Positions 1-11,824 of a stretch of 64,000 bases of DNA are shown here, one piece after another. The stretch comes from Theodoxus fluviatilis. Taxonomy: Eukaryota > Mollusca > Gastropoda > Cycloneritida > Neritidae. Where the stretch lies: the NCBI GenBank assembly GCA_034096865.1, contig JAWQFJ010028255.1, positions 16,985-80,984 on the forward strand. The letters are read 5' to 3'. The position numbers were made by a program, and so were the translations under genes. The notes under the pieces are model-generated. The model made no database searches. It was not told the origin of the DNA and saw nothing but the letters and a program-made list of their open reading frames with translations. Position 1 is the stretch's first letter. The number at the start of each line of letters is the position of its first letter.

Positions 1-178
1 ATCAAAAAGATTCATTTTTCGTTTATGCCCTCAGGGTTGCGTGTGCCTAATTTATCTATAAGGTGCGCCTCCATCTCTTTCCTTTCACAGATTAGGCACA
101 GCCATTGCCTATTTCGCGAATTAGGCAAGAGACTGCCTAATTAAAGAACTTAGGCACTTTCAGGATCTAGGCACGACA
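1..178 (+). mobile_element. Right end of a long-TIR DNA transposon (same family as 53782-56533)
   Basis: Bases 88-178 match 56443-56533 with a handful of differences and stop at the same terminus, ggcacgaca. They carry the same series of TTAGGCA/TGCCTAA motifs. Bases 1-87 do not match that copy, so only the terminal ~90 bases can be assigned; the rest of this element is outside the window. Confidence 0.7.
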
Positions 179-1725
179 GAGTCATCCAGGCCCACTTCCT
201 CTCCATTTGGCCAAGAATGGTATCCAACCCACTCTCAACAGCTGCGCATGCTTCGGATGGAGCCCCACAGCCACCTAGAGACCCTCACTTCTGTCTATGG
301 CCGCTCTCCATGCCGCAGCATGTCTCAGGAGATCTCTGTGGGCCTGTGGGTCACAAAATGACGTCACAGCCAGTTTCACCTTAATACAAGGGACCTCCCC
401 CATCCTCGTTGCCTTTACGGCAGCGTCCAGGACGGATTTTAAATCCCTTGAAGTCGGTGGAACCCCGACCCCCTTGAGACTGTTGATCAATCGCCAAATA
501 TGGAAATGGGCATCCACTGTGGCGGGAGTTTGAGGCCCCTTGGCTTGGGAGGAAACTGCCGGGAGTTTCCTCCGCGACCCCGTCACCTCCTTAGGAGACT
601 GCCCAGACGGCCCTGGAAGTGATGCCACCTCCCCGTATGTCAAGAGTCTCGACTTTTCCCCGGGAGCGTTTTCCTCTCCCTGATGAGTCAGAACCTCGAC
701 CCGGAAAGGCGAACTCACACTCATCGCTTGAGCCATCTCTAGCAAGGCCTCAATCCCCTGGAGCCTTGTCCACATTTGATTCCAAAGGAATCACTGGCTG
801 TCCCAGGGTACCCAGAGTCCTAAAGGACTCTTCCCCTCAGTCGAGAAGCTGTTCCGAGGATTCTTCCTCTCCAGCTGAAGACTCCGAGAGCTCCTCCCAA
901 CCCGCTTGAGAAGTTTCTTCCTTCCCTGCTTTTGAGTCCGGAGCCTCAGGAGTCTTACTCTCGTCACCCTGAGCTGTTGGCTCCAGAAGACGGTTTGGGC
1001 CATCCGTGACCACATCCTCCATATGAGTTTCCTCCCTCCCGGAGCTCACAGGAGCTTCTAATGATGTTGTCGTTGAGGAAGCCCCCGCCTTTCCCGCCAA
1101 ACGCTTCTGGCGACGCAGCGCAGTTCGGGCCTCCCGAAACCGTTTCCGCTCTTCCTGGGAGAGAGACCGCCAAACCTTGTGAGGCAGGTTGACCACAGAA
1201 CTCCATACCCGCAGAGTAGGGCTCATGGCCGTCCTCTGTTCCCGAGCAATCGGTCTTTCAGGTGCCTTCTTGCGCCTTTTAGCCCTCTTTTCCCGGGAAT
1301 ACAGGCTACGATGCCATTGCGAGACACCCCTTCCACTCCCTGATGAGGGCATAAACTCCGGGGAGTGCGGCACGGGAGTAGAGTCAGACTCTCGCCGCCC
1401 CCGTGACCTGCGGCGCTTTAGCCGGCGGTCCAGCGATTCCTGTGGCTTATGGAACCGCTCCACCGGCTTAGCCTCCCCAGGAGCTCTAAAATTGACACGT
1501 GCTCTTGGAAATCTCTTCCCAAGACCAGCACATCGTCAATGAAAGCTAAGGCTTTTTTCCAATATAATCCTCTCAGTACCAAATTAATGGCCCTCTGAAA
1601 GGTACTGGGTGCATTGCACAGGTCGAAGCTCATGCGCTCGTGCTCAAAGAGTCCAAAGCAATCGATAAAGGCAGTCTGTTCCCGATCCTTAGGAAGGATT
1701 TTTTGATCAGTTTTGATCAATGATT
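179..1725 (-). pseudogene. Broken Ty3/Gypsy-type LTR retroelement fragment
   Basis: On the - strand, 1710-1500 encodes a short piece of reverse transcriptase with SFDLCNAPSTFQRAINLVL and FIDDVLV (the catalytic YxDD-type box in FIDD form), typical of Ty3/Gypsy polymerases. It ends abruptly at FQEHVSIL. Downstream on the same strand, 1463-837 is a 208-codon Arg/Glu/Ser-rich open frame and 775-275 a 166-codon open frame; they resemble gag-like or linker sequence but have no motif I recognise. RT lying 5' of these frames is not the normal order, so the copy is rearranged or composed of two copies. No LTR, protease, RNase H or integrase is seen. Confidence 0.6.
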
Positions 1726-1738
1726 GCAGTGATATATC

Positions 1739-1774
1739 ACATACACACAAACACACACACACACACACACACAC

Positions 1775-1824
<50 letters not shown>

Positions 1825-2140
1825 CTCACATCCAATACACGCACAACACAAACGCAAACACACACACACGCAAACACACACACACACACACACACACGTA
1901 TACATACACAGACACACGCGCACACACATTGGCACACACGCGCACGCACACACACACACAGACACACACATTGGCACACACATTGGCACACACGCACACA
2001 CACACATTGGCACACACGCGCACACACACAAAACATTACACACACTCGCACGCGCGGGCACACACACGCGCGCACGCACACACACACAAACACACACACA
2101 CTCACGCACACACACACACACACACACGCGCGCGCGCATA
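1739..2140. repeat. CA/TG microsatellite, 400 bp, imperfect
   Basis: Nearly pure (CA)n interrupted by CG-containing variants such as cacgcgcg and by a short ttgg motif repeated five times. The open frames in it are by-products of the repeat. Confidence 0.95.
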
Positions 2141-2309
2141 ACAAACCAGCAACTTCCTTTCGATTGCTTTTGATTAGCTATGCTAGCCGATCACTAGTTT
2201 GGAAAATGCGACTCATTCGGAGTGCTTTGGTCTTCTGTTTTCAAGATCTGCCCCAGCATCACTCGCACGACCAGCATCACCTTTGTGCCATCTGGGGGGG
2301 TCTTATGGG

Positions 2310-2660
2310 CCCACCTGGGGTTTGGGGGTGAGGATAGACTCACCATATCTTCCAATGTGACTCGTAACATATGGAGAACTAGGAATATGGAGACTTGCTC
2401 TTAATCTATAGCCAGCTCTTGTGGCACTCGTGATAGATTGCTTCACGTGGCCTACAAAGGCTCCATAGTAGTAAAACCCCATGTATTCACCCATTCATCA
2501 TTCATTAATTAGTTCGTTCATTCATACATTGTGCGTTCATTCATTAGTTTGTTAGTGCATTTGTTTATAAACTCATTCATTCATGAGAACTCGTTCATTC
2601 GTTCGTTTGTTCGTACATCCGTTAATTAATTCATTCGTTTGTTCATTCCTTCCTTCCCTC
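2310..2660 (+). mobile_element. SINE-like family A, copy 1, with (TTCA)n tail
   Basis: Begins near a tggggtttgggggtgaggat stretch, ends at gtagtaaaaccccatgtatt and runs into degenerate ATTC/TTCG tetranucleotides to 2652. The same order (gggg-TAA-AATAGAC..., agtaaaac, tetranucleotide tail) is seen at 15040-15252 and, on the - strand, at 40430-40590 and 45540-45740. Confidence 0.5.
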
Positions 2661-2786
2661 ATGCCATATGGATTCAAGGCCACAGAAGTGACTGAGCTCA
2701 TTGGAACCATGACTGCTTTCGCCATTCCCACGTAGAGGCAGCTTCAACATATTTTGTGGCGCCGCTGTGATTGAGTCCACATTCCC

Positions 2787-2833
2787 CTTTATCCCTCCAG
2801 GTTTACTGGAGGTCCTCACAGCTTTATCTGTCC

Positions 2834-2876
<43 letters not shown>

Positions 2877-3470
2877 TGTCAGTCCAGACTTAACGGCTGA
2901 TATAAAAAAAAAATATTGGACGGATTTCCTTGACATTTTGCACACTTACTGGAGGTTAGATCCGATTGAATGTAGCAAATTTTCAGAATCGAGGTTTGAA
3001 AAAAAAGTGCCTTTTTTACGTTTTTGGTGTTGCAAAGAAGGCAAGGGACGGAACTCTGTCCCGACTCAAGGGAAGTTTTGGCATGTGTGACGTGATCATT
3101 TGACGTCGAATAACGTGACGTCATTTCGAGGAGATTGGACATTGGTGAAGGAGAAAGAATGATTTTCCCTCCAGGTTTACTGGAGGTCCTACAGACTTTA
3201 TTAGTCTGTCTGTCTGTCTGTCTGTCTGTCCCGTCTCCACGGCCTATATCTCAAAAACTACTGGACGGATTTCCTTGAGATTTTGCACACTGACTGGAAG
3301 TTAGGTCCCATTCAATATTATCAAATTTTCAGAATCGAGGTTTTAAAAGAAAGTGACTTTTTTACATTTTGGTGTTTCAATGAAAACAATTCAACAGACT
3401 CCATTTTGCAAAATCTGTGACGTCATCATTTGACGTCGTATAACGTGACGTCATTTGCGAGTAGAATTTT
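2787..3470 (+). repeat. Two tandem copies of a CCTCCAG-hairpin dispersed repeat
   Basis: Copies start at 2793 and 3168 with CCTCCAGgtttaCTGGAGG, a perfect 7-bp hairpin, followed by a TGTC or TG microsatellite, the phrase actggacggatttccttgac, tcaaattttcagaatcgagg and several TGACGTCA-type palindromes. Further copies or parts are at 4660-4760, 5226-5475 and 40710-41790. No coding capacity. It behaves like a short non-autonomous element. Confidence 0.7.
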
Positions 3471-4440
3471 CAGGATAATGGATTTCGTACACTCCGAAGC
3501 ACCTCCCTCCATAGTCAATAGATGTGAGAGCCTAATCGAGTCAAACTCTTTTCCTACGTTCACAAAACAGCATTTGGCTTCTTTGTATTATGAACGTCTA
3601 CCAGCAGACGCAAAAAAGCGATACTACGCTGTGTTGGCGTCAAATTCATTCCATTTGTGAAACCGGTAAAGTATATGTACCATCTAGATCGTTGCCTTCG
3701 CTGGTTAAAAGCCTGGAATGAGGGTGAAAAGGGCACGATTCTAACGCACTTTAGCCAGGCACTCTCCAGCCATGAAAATAGACGCCGACACGTGACCCAG
3801 ATTCTCGCACTCAGCTGCGTGATTCGGGTGTAATACTGCCAATAAACGTCGTTAAGCTTAAGATTACACCCGAATCACACGGACCGTTAAGGTGCATGGA
3901 GTACAGTACCGGTCAAAAGTCACAACGACCACCGACACCGACCATTTCAGCCTTCTTCATGATGCGTTGGAATTTTGCCGTTGTCGTGGTGGAATCGCCT
4001 AGCGAACTAACTGAATGTCGACACAATCACTCGGCACTGTTGCGCATTTGCAGTCAACGTAAGATCTCGTACGACGATTTGATTCAAGGCCTAGTGCTAA
4101 TTGTTTTGATGGTCTGGTCTCAGTGTCACAAAAATATGATGATTTAATCAATCCCTGTCCCGGAAATGTTGGGGACAACGACCATTAATTTTCAGCGTAA
4201 TGACATCGAGTCAAACAGAGTTATCTAACCTACTTCAGCAAAACGCTTCGATGTTGAACCTCTACCAGCAGACGCCAAAATGCGATACTATGAGAAGAAT
4301 ATTGACGTTGATGGGTTAGATCCGTATGAAATACCAAACAGTTCATGCTATCATCCATTTTTCTACAATTTACAGTGCAAAATACGAACCACGGGGGTTT
4401 ATGACAAGGTCGTTATAAATGCTTCATATACATACAAGTT
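3471..4440. other. Unassigned sequence between repeat copies
   Basis: Contains short open frames (3480-3660 and 3896-4147, +) with no recognisable domain and an inverted motif around gattcgggtgtaat / attacacccgaatcac at 3823-3878. Probably transposon debris; nothing certain. Confidence 0.3.
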
Positions 4441-4444
4441 TTCA

Positions 4445-4640
4445 ATGGCACAGTTGGTAGAGTATTGGGCTCTTGGTCATGCATGACCAGGTTCGATTCT
4501 GTGCTGAAACTTTTTTTTCTTCTCTTTTTTCGAGGGGTTGTGGGTTCGAACCCGACCTGGTTTTTTGTGTTTGTGTGTGTGTGCGTTTTTTCCTCCTCTT
4601 TTCTCGAGAGGTTGCGGGTTCGAACCCGATCTTCTTTTTT
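4445..4640 (+). repeat. tRNA-like module with repeated B-box fragments, copy 1
   Basis: 4447-4509 has a box-A-like tggcacagttggtagag and a box-B-like ggttcgattc 35 bases later, as in a tRNA or tRNA-derived SINE head. It is followed twice by gaggttg(c/t)gggttcgaaccc, an isolated T-arm-like sequence. A close copy is at 44055-44235. I see no full clover leaf, so this is a tRNA-derived repeat and not a tRNA gene. Confidence 0.5.
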
Positions 4641-5225
4641 TTCTCCAAAACCTGGAGGTTCATTTTGCACACTTACTGAAAGTTAGGTCCGATTGAACGT
4701 ATCAAATTTTCAGAATCGAGGTTTGAAAAGAAAGTGACTTTTTTAGGTCGTAAACTCGAAAACATCCCCCTAAAATGTCAGTTGACAGAATGGCGATATT
4801 TCGCCTTTTCCTTCACTCCCGTCGCCAGCAGCGTTTCTCCCACGCTGTACGAGCGCTCACCAATTACATAAATAGTTTTCGTGATCCTCCCCAGAAAAAA
4901 AAAATCGCCTTTGCTTAAAAAATACCGTTTTACAGTCCACCCGCGCGGCCGGTTTGACTCGTCGAACAGCCACTCCGTCTGAGCGCAACACTACCAAGTT
5001 CTGTTCACGTGGCCTAATTGCAGTGAATCGATATTAAACTTGGCAGAAATAGACCTTGCGTATCCTAAAATGTACAAGACCACTCAAATTTCATGAACTA
5101 TCATTGATTTTCCTACAATTTACAGTGCAAAATTTTATACGAACCAAGGGGGTTTACGGAAATGAACGTTATAATTGCTTTACAAACACTTAGTCATGTC
5201 AGTTCCCGAATGGCTCATCTGGTAG

Positions 5226-5475
5226 GAAGTTAGGTCCGATTGAATGTATCAAATTTTCAGAATCGAGGTTTGAAAAGAAATTGACATTTTTTTACATTTT
5301 GGTGTTGCAAAGAAGGCAAGGGCGGAACTCTGTCCTGACTCAACGGAAGTTTTGGCATGTGTGACGTGATCATTTGACGTCGAATAACGTGACATAATTT
5401 CGAGGAGATTGGACATTGGTGAAGGAGAAAGAAGGATTTTTTATCCCTCCAGGTTTACTGGAGGTCCTCACAGCT
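5226..5475 (+). repeat. CCTCCAG-hairpin repeat, partial copy joined to another
   Basis: 5226-5410 matches the interior of the repeat (gttaggtccgattgaatg, tcaaattttcagaatcgagg, acgtgatcatttgacgtcg), and 5448-5475 is the hairpin start of the next copy, interrupted after ctcacagctttatgg by the tRNA-like block that follows. Confidence 0.6.
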
Positions 5476-5477
5476 TT

Positions 5478-5575
5478 ATGGATTAGCTCACTCGGTAGCG
5501 CGTCGAATATTTTTTGTCGCTGGCGCATGCTTGGTTGTCGGGGATGTGCGTACGGGTTCGAATCCCACACAGCTT
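5478..5575 (+). repeat. tRNA-like sequence with long variable region
   Basis: Box-A-like tggattagctcactcggtag followed, 60 bases on, by box-B-like gggttcgaatccc and cacagc. Spacing exceeds a normal tRNA and the arms do not pair cleanly, so this is a tRNA pseudogene or SINE head. A (GA)n tract of 80 bases follows at 5597-5675. Confidence 0.45.
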
Positions 5576-5594
5576 CTTTTTTTAATGTGTATGG

Positions 5595-5673
<79 letters not shown>

Positions 5674-5692
5674 GAGCAACCCACCCGTTTTT

Positions 5693-6568
5693 GACTCACA
5701 TGCGAAGCAAAAGTGAGTCTATGTACTGAACCGTGTCGTCCGTCCGGGCGGGCGTCCGTCCGTCCGTCCGTCCGTCCGTCCGTCCGTCCGTCCGTAAAAA
5801 ACTTAAACGTTGGATTTTTCTCGGAGACTATTAAGTCTATCAACACCAAATGTGGCATGATGGTGTATGATGACAAGGCCTCAAAAAACATACATAGTGA
5901 CTTGACCTTGCTTCAAGGTCAAGGTCACAGGAGCCATAAATGTGGTCTCAAAAACAGTCATTTTTCACATTTTCCCAATTTTCTCCCACGTTATTGAGAA
6001 TGGCGACCTTAGCTACAAGTGGTATATAGGTCAAAGCAAGCCCTATCTTTTGATACCAGTTTGATTGACCTTGCTTCAAGGTCAAGGTCACAGGAGCTCT
6101 TCAAAGTTGGATTGTATACATATTTTGAAGTGACCTTGACCCTGAACTATGGAAGATAACTGTTTCAAACTTAATAATTATGTGGGGCACATGTTATACT
6201 TTCATCATGAGACACATTTGGTCACATATCATCAAGGTCAAGGTCACTTTGACCCTTATGAAATGTGACCAAAATGGGGTAGTGAACCACTAAAAGTGAC
6301 TATATCTCATGGTAGAAAGTGCCAATAAGCACCATTGTGCTTCCTATGTCTTGAATTAACAGCTTTGTGTTGCATGACCTTGGATGACCTTGACCTTGGG
6401 TCAAGGTCACATGTATTTTGGTAGGAAAAATGTGTAAAGCATTTCTTTGTGTATGATGTCATTGGTAGGTTTAGTTGTTTGACCTTGACCTTGAAGGTCA
6501 CCTGAAGGTCGAGGTCATATAAAGGTCAAGGTCAAGCATGTGAGTCGTATGGGCTTTGCCCTTCTTGT
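5693..6568 (+). mobile_element. Half-site element, copy 1
   Basis: About 876 bp. Begins with the hairpin GACTCACatgcgaagcaaaaGTGAGTC and ends ...GCATGTGAGTC-gtatGGGCtttGCCC-ttcttgt, so GACTCACATGC / GCATGTGAGTC form an 11-bp subterminal inverted repeat. Inside are a (CCGT)n microsatellite and more than ten TCAAGGTCA or TGACCTTGA motifs, many as AGGTCAAGGTCA. A short open frame (5713-5997) recurs in other copies but has no known domain. No transposase. Six copies lie in this window, in both orientations. Confidence 0.85.
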
Positions 6569-6958
6569 TGTACATGTGAGAGGTTACTTCCCCCCCCCCC
6601 CCCTCTTTTCTCGAGAGGTTGCGGGTTCGAACCCAATTTTTTTTTTAAAGTTTTTTTTAATATGCCAAAACCTGGAGGTTCAGCGCCAGCGGTTTTAATA
6701 TTCTTCTGCAGATTAAACGGTTCCTTCCCGGCGTTAGAGTAGGAAACATGCCCATATTACTGAAGGTTGGCTCTTTAAAAGTGAAATATATATATATATA
6801 TTTTTAAGACACATGTAAATGGTCTGTGCCGAAAGGTTAAAAATGGAATAATAAGTCGGCATTGGTGTCCCTGTCATTTCAGATTTTCAGATTTTTTGTC
6901 ATTTGAATTGCTTCAGCCCTTGTCGTTTCTAATGTTGCTTCTAAAACAACTGTTTCAG
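6569..6958. other. Sequence before the first visible EXOC8 exon
   Basis: Poly-C at 6590-6603, another T-arm-like gaggttgcgggttcgaaccc at 6614-6633, the phrase ccaaaacctggaggttcagc shared with 44263-44283, and a short (TA)n at 6788-6802. No exon or promoter is evident, so the EXOC8 start codon is probably upstream of the window or in an unrecognised small exon. Confidence 0.5.
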
Positions 6959-7108
6959 TCGTGGGCAATTTAGCCCAGAAGGGAGAGAATGCCTTGCTGG
7001 AAACCAAGCAGAAGTTGATTGGGCTCAATGACAAGACTGCACTCTCTCTGAAACAGAATGTCTACAAGAACTACAGCCAGTTCATCGAAACAGCAAGGGA
7101 AATCTCCA
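6959..7108 (+). CDS. EXOC8: EXOC8 exon 1 of those visible
   Basis: Acceptor ...tgtttcag ends at 6958 and donor gtaag starts at 7109. The exon enters with two bases of a split codon and leaves with one, reading [17 protein letters not shown]... to [13 protein letters not shown]. It matches the helix just after the N terminus of EXO84. Because it starts in mid-codon after a good acceptor, an earlier coding exon must exist; none could be identified in 1-6958. Confidence 0.9.
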
Positions 7109-10100
7109 GTAAGCTTAAATTTCCTGATGCTGCATTCCCTGTATAGTCATCCCATTAATTCCCTGTTGAGGTTTAAGGCAGGAACATGGGCTCTTCCCTT
7201 TGGTCTGTCAGTGGCCAGCGTTTCTGTGATGTTTTGTGTAGCTAAAATCATATAGTATGTTCACGATTTGAAAGTATTATTCATTGAATAATTAGGAATT
7301 CTGGTCATACTGATTTTCTGTGAACCTTTACACCGGTAGTCACACTCACAGCATGTGTTGCAAGGATGTAACTGGGTCAAGCATGCTAGTCACAGCATGT
7401 GTTGCAAGGTTGTAACTGGGTCAAGCATGCTAGTCACAGCATGTGTTGCAAGGTTGTAACTGGGTCAAGCATGCTAGTCACAGCATGTGTTGCAAGGTTG
7501 TAACTGGGTCAAGCATGCTAAGTCACAGCATGTGTTGCAAGGTTGTAACTGGGTCAAGCATGCTAGTCACAGCATATGCTGTAAGTGATTAGACAGAGGT
7601 AATGAAATGTGCTTTCCAAAAAATAATATAAAAAAATTCTGCTATAAATTATCTTAAATCAATGACATGGGTTTGTTCTGTGATGAGTTGTGAGTAATTC
7701 TAGAATAGGTTTTACTACATTTTGTTGGATGGTTACAAGGGCATGTGCAAAAGAAAAGAGTATATGTCTCTTCCTTGAAATTTAGCTTTCTGTAAGATGC
7801 ACTGACAAACCTAACAGTCCCACTTATGATGCCAGGGTAAGGGTTAACTCATGAATTGTGTATTTATTTCTTATTTCAAGGTTAAGTAAGAAAAGAAAAA
7901 CCTTTAGTTTCTTTCATTATCTTTGGAACTGTAGATAACGTAACATAATTGAAGGAATCTTGCTTATTTTCCTCTGTGTGTGAAAAATGCTCATCAAGAC
8001 AGGTTTGAATGTCTCAATAAAAATATGATTCCATGTCATTTACTGCAGTATCTCTTCTATAACTCTACTCTTCATGGAATTGGTGCACTTTTGAAGAGGT
8101 GTAACGTATGGCTGGAGCTGCATCAGCTAGAACCCCAGGCTGCTGGGCATTGGAGGCTTGCTCTGGGACAGTAGCTCAGCCAAGGGCAGTTGCAGGCAGC
8201 CAGATAGGCTGCTGGGAGCATCAGGACAGGGTCAGATAATTCAGACATGATGCTTGTGTATCATATAAGGCCAAGATATATTCAAAGTTGTGGTTACAGT
8301 AGCATGGTCAGAAAAAAAGGGACAGTAGGTTAGCCTAAACGTAAAAAATATTTTAAATAGAATAAGCCAAATTGAACATAAATCAAAATTTCTCTTTTGC
8401 TGAAAAAACGGGTATTTTACTTCAATGGTGGATTCCCAAAGTATTCATTAAGCAGGGAAAATGGGACAGCACACAATTCATTGATTACCATTTCTTTCCT
8501 CTTTTTTTCTCTTACTTCTTATGATCAGGGGGAAAAAAGTTTAGGGTTGGCAGAAGAAAGCAAGGTTGGTCAGGTTACCATAATCACAACAGTTTTTTTT
8601 CTTTGACCTAACATTTATGCAAAGTGTGTGTCATTAATCCTGAGCTCCTAGTAGCAAGGCACACATATCCCAGAATACACCTGGTGACTTTCCAGTCCTG
8701 GAGGGAGAGATGTACCAGCTGAGCCACATGCTGACGGAACAGAAGGGCCTCATGTCCTCCATGCTGGAGCTGTCTCTGGTCAGTGACAAAGGTGAGTTGA
8801 ACATTTTTCCACCCGAACTGTTGGACTCGGACACTTGCATTGAGCAGGGGTGGTGTTCAAAGCTTTGTGAATGCAGGAGTTTTATTCAGGAAGCTATTTG
8901 AATGACTTTACTTCTCTCCACACCAATGAGCAATCTTGTGCACCTATGTGGGCTGTGGTGGAAACCTTGTAAAAGATAAGTGTAATATTTATTTAAAGCC
9001 TAGTTGCATGTTCTCAGGTAGTTAAGATGATGTGGAATGATGCTTCGGCAGTCTGATGACCAGGGTGATAAGATGTGCAAATTTAGTAACCAAAAGTGGG
9101 TATGTGCAACTTAAGTTCCTGTGCAAATTTGTGCCCATGATATTTGCAAATTTAATACCCATAAATAGGTATGTGCAGATTTAGTGCCTATGTATGGATA
9201 TACATGTATGTCCAAGTTTAGTATCCATAAATGGGTACTAGCAAAGTTAGAACCCATGCATGGGTATGCGCATATAATATTTAGTCACCACAAATGGTTA
9301 TTACAAATGTATTACCCATGAATGGGTGGACAGGTGCAATACAGAAATTGGAGTGTCTCTCTTCACCTGAGCTCATGGTCAGCTTCTCTGCAAGACAAGT
9401 GAGCAAAAGCTGTCAGCCAATCTGCAGGAACTAAAGTTCTGCATCAAATTAGGACTGGAGCAATCGGAACACAAGCTGCAAATTTTGGTTGAGGACTACT
9501 TTACGTGAGGACCGTGAAAGTATGGCACTTAATGTATGGATCTTCAAAACCACCTCATTGCACTGTTGATTGCCTGACCCCCATGATCTTCTGTTTCCCT
9601 TTCCAGCTGTGGTGGAAACCAAGGAGGAGGAAGAGGAGAAAGAAAACCCAGAGGAAGAAACTCGGAAGAACCTGGCATTTCTTTTGGACAAAGTGGAAGG
9701 CTGCTCAGTGAGTACAGCAAAGACCATTTTGTTTTTAGTCCCACAGTATCCTTAGGCAAAAAAGAAGAAGTTGTGGTTAGGGTGACAAGGCCACATATAC
9801 ACACACAAAACTGAACTTTTTTCACCCCCACACCCCCCCCACACACCCTTTTTTTTCTTTTTAGAAGAGGTCGTATTTAACAAAAACCAAACTTTCATTT
9901 ACTGAAAACACATATATAGATAGTGGATTCCCTGAGTGCTGATTGGGCAGGGAAGATGAGACAGCACACAGTTTGTTGTTTACAATCAATATCTGTAAAT
10001 TCAATCCCCCCCCCCCCCCCCCCCCCACTATTGAATGAGACTGTTTCAATCAAATCTTTCTGCACGACTTTTTCACCAAAGGGAACTTTTCCTGAGAAAA

Positions 10101-11293
10101 CATGAGTCACTTTCCATAGTCTACATGACCCCCTCTGCTCGGTATTACTGTATCTACCTTCGTATTACTCTATTGTTTTAATATACTTCCCTCTGAATGT
10201 AGATCATTTCAAAACTTGCATTTTCTCCATTCTCTTCTTCTTACCTGTATGTCAGCTTCAGAAGCTGACATAATGGCGTGCGTCTGGAGGCAGGTTTACC
10301 AGACTATGGACATGCAATCCAACCAGTATTTCCAGTGTTTTTTATTAGTGATCGCTGTAATCATACATAAGTCATATCAAAATTGGGACAAAAAAGCAGA
10401 TGGTATCTGGTTTTGGAAATGGATTTATTGAAAGAACTGACCAATTGGATGTTGTGCATGATTACAGTAATCACTTTAGAAAAGACTGAAAATGCCTTTT
10501 GCTTGCTATGGACTGCCCTTCGGTTACTTGGGACAGCCCCCACAGCTGCTTCAGTAGCCCCTACGGCTGCTGGGACAGCCCCTACAGCTGCTTGGGCAGC
10601 CCCTACAGCTGCTTGGGACAGCATCTACAGCTGCTTGGGCAGCCCCTATAGCTGCTTGGGACAGCCCCTACAGCTGCTTGGGCAGCCCCTATAGCTGCTT
10701 GGGACAGCCCCTACAGCTGCTTGGGCAGCCCCTACAGCTGCTTGGGACAGCCCCTACAGCTGCTTGGGCAGCCTCTACAGCTGCTTGGGTCAGCCCCTGG
10801 GGCTGTTATGGCTGCTTGGGACAGCCCCTACAGCTGCTTGGGCAGCCCCTACAGCTGCTTGGGCAGCCCCTACAGCTGCTTGGGACAGCATCTACAGCTG
10901 CTTGGGCAGCCCCTATAGCTGCTTGGGACAGCCCCTGGGGCTGTTACAGCTGCTTGGGACTGCCCCTACGGCTGCCTAGGACAGTCTGTGGTAGAGCTAC
11001 TGGAGCCCAGCAGCTTAGAACATGGATCAACTCCAATCCAATGTTGCACTCTAGAATGTGGTGCCTGTTAGCGAGAGCTGCAGTCTGATTCCATATGCCT
11101 GAAAGCAGAGCAGCCCACAGCACTGAATGACTGTGTGCTGCAGAGCGTGACGGAAGTGCCAGGCCGGCAACTGGTGCATGACGGAGACCTGGTGGAGCTG
11201 GACCCCGAGAGCCACTCACAAGTGCAGCGTGTCCATGCCTTCCTCCTTTCCGACAGCCTCATGATTGCCACCTGGGTCCCAAACAGGTGTGTC

Positions 11294-11356
<63 letters not shown>

Positions 11357-11555
11357 TGTGCTTGAATGTGTGTGTGTGTGTGGGGTGTGTTCATGTGTGC
11401 ATGTGTGTGTAAGTGTGTGTTTGTATGTTTTTAGTGTGTGTTGTGTGTATGTGTGTTTTTAGTGAGTGTGTGTTCAGTGTGTGGTGTGTGTGTGTGTGTG
11501 TGTGTGTGAGTGTGTGTGAGCAGAAGATAGGGGATATGGAGGACTGGGGAGGGGG

Positions 11556-11599
<44 letters not shown>

Positions 11600-11670
11600 A
11601 GCACACACATACACACACACTTAGTCACATACACACATACTACACAAACACACACCACACATACACACCA

Positions 11671-11704
<34 letters not shown>

Positions 11705-11763
11705 TACACACACACACACACACACACAAAGATACATACACACACACACATGCACACACACAT

Positions 11764-11824
<61 letters not shown>

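Noticed and set aside
837..1463. 208-codon charged frame as an independent gene
   Set aside because: Adjacent to a reverse transcriptase fragment on the same strand, no recognised domain and no intron structure; treated as retroelement debris.
5478..5575. Functional tRNA gene
   Set aside because: Box A and B are present but spacing is too long and acceptor/anticodon stems do not pair.
5713..5997. 94-codon frame conserved in half-site element copies as a real protein
   Set aside because: Copies are nearly identical at DNA level, so an open frame is expected by descent; part of it is (CCGT)n and no domain is recognised.
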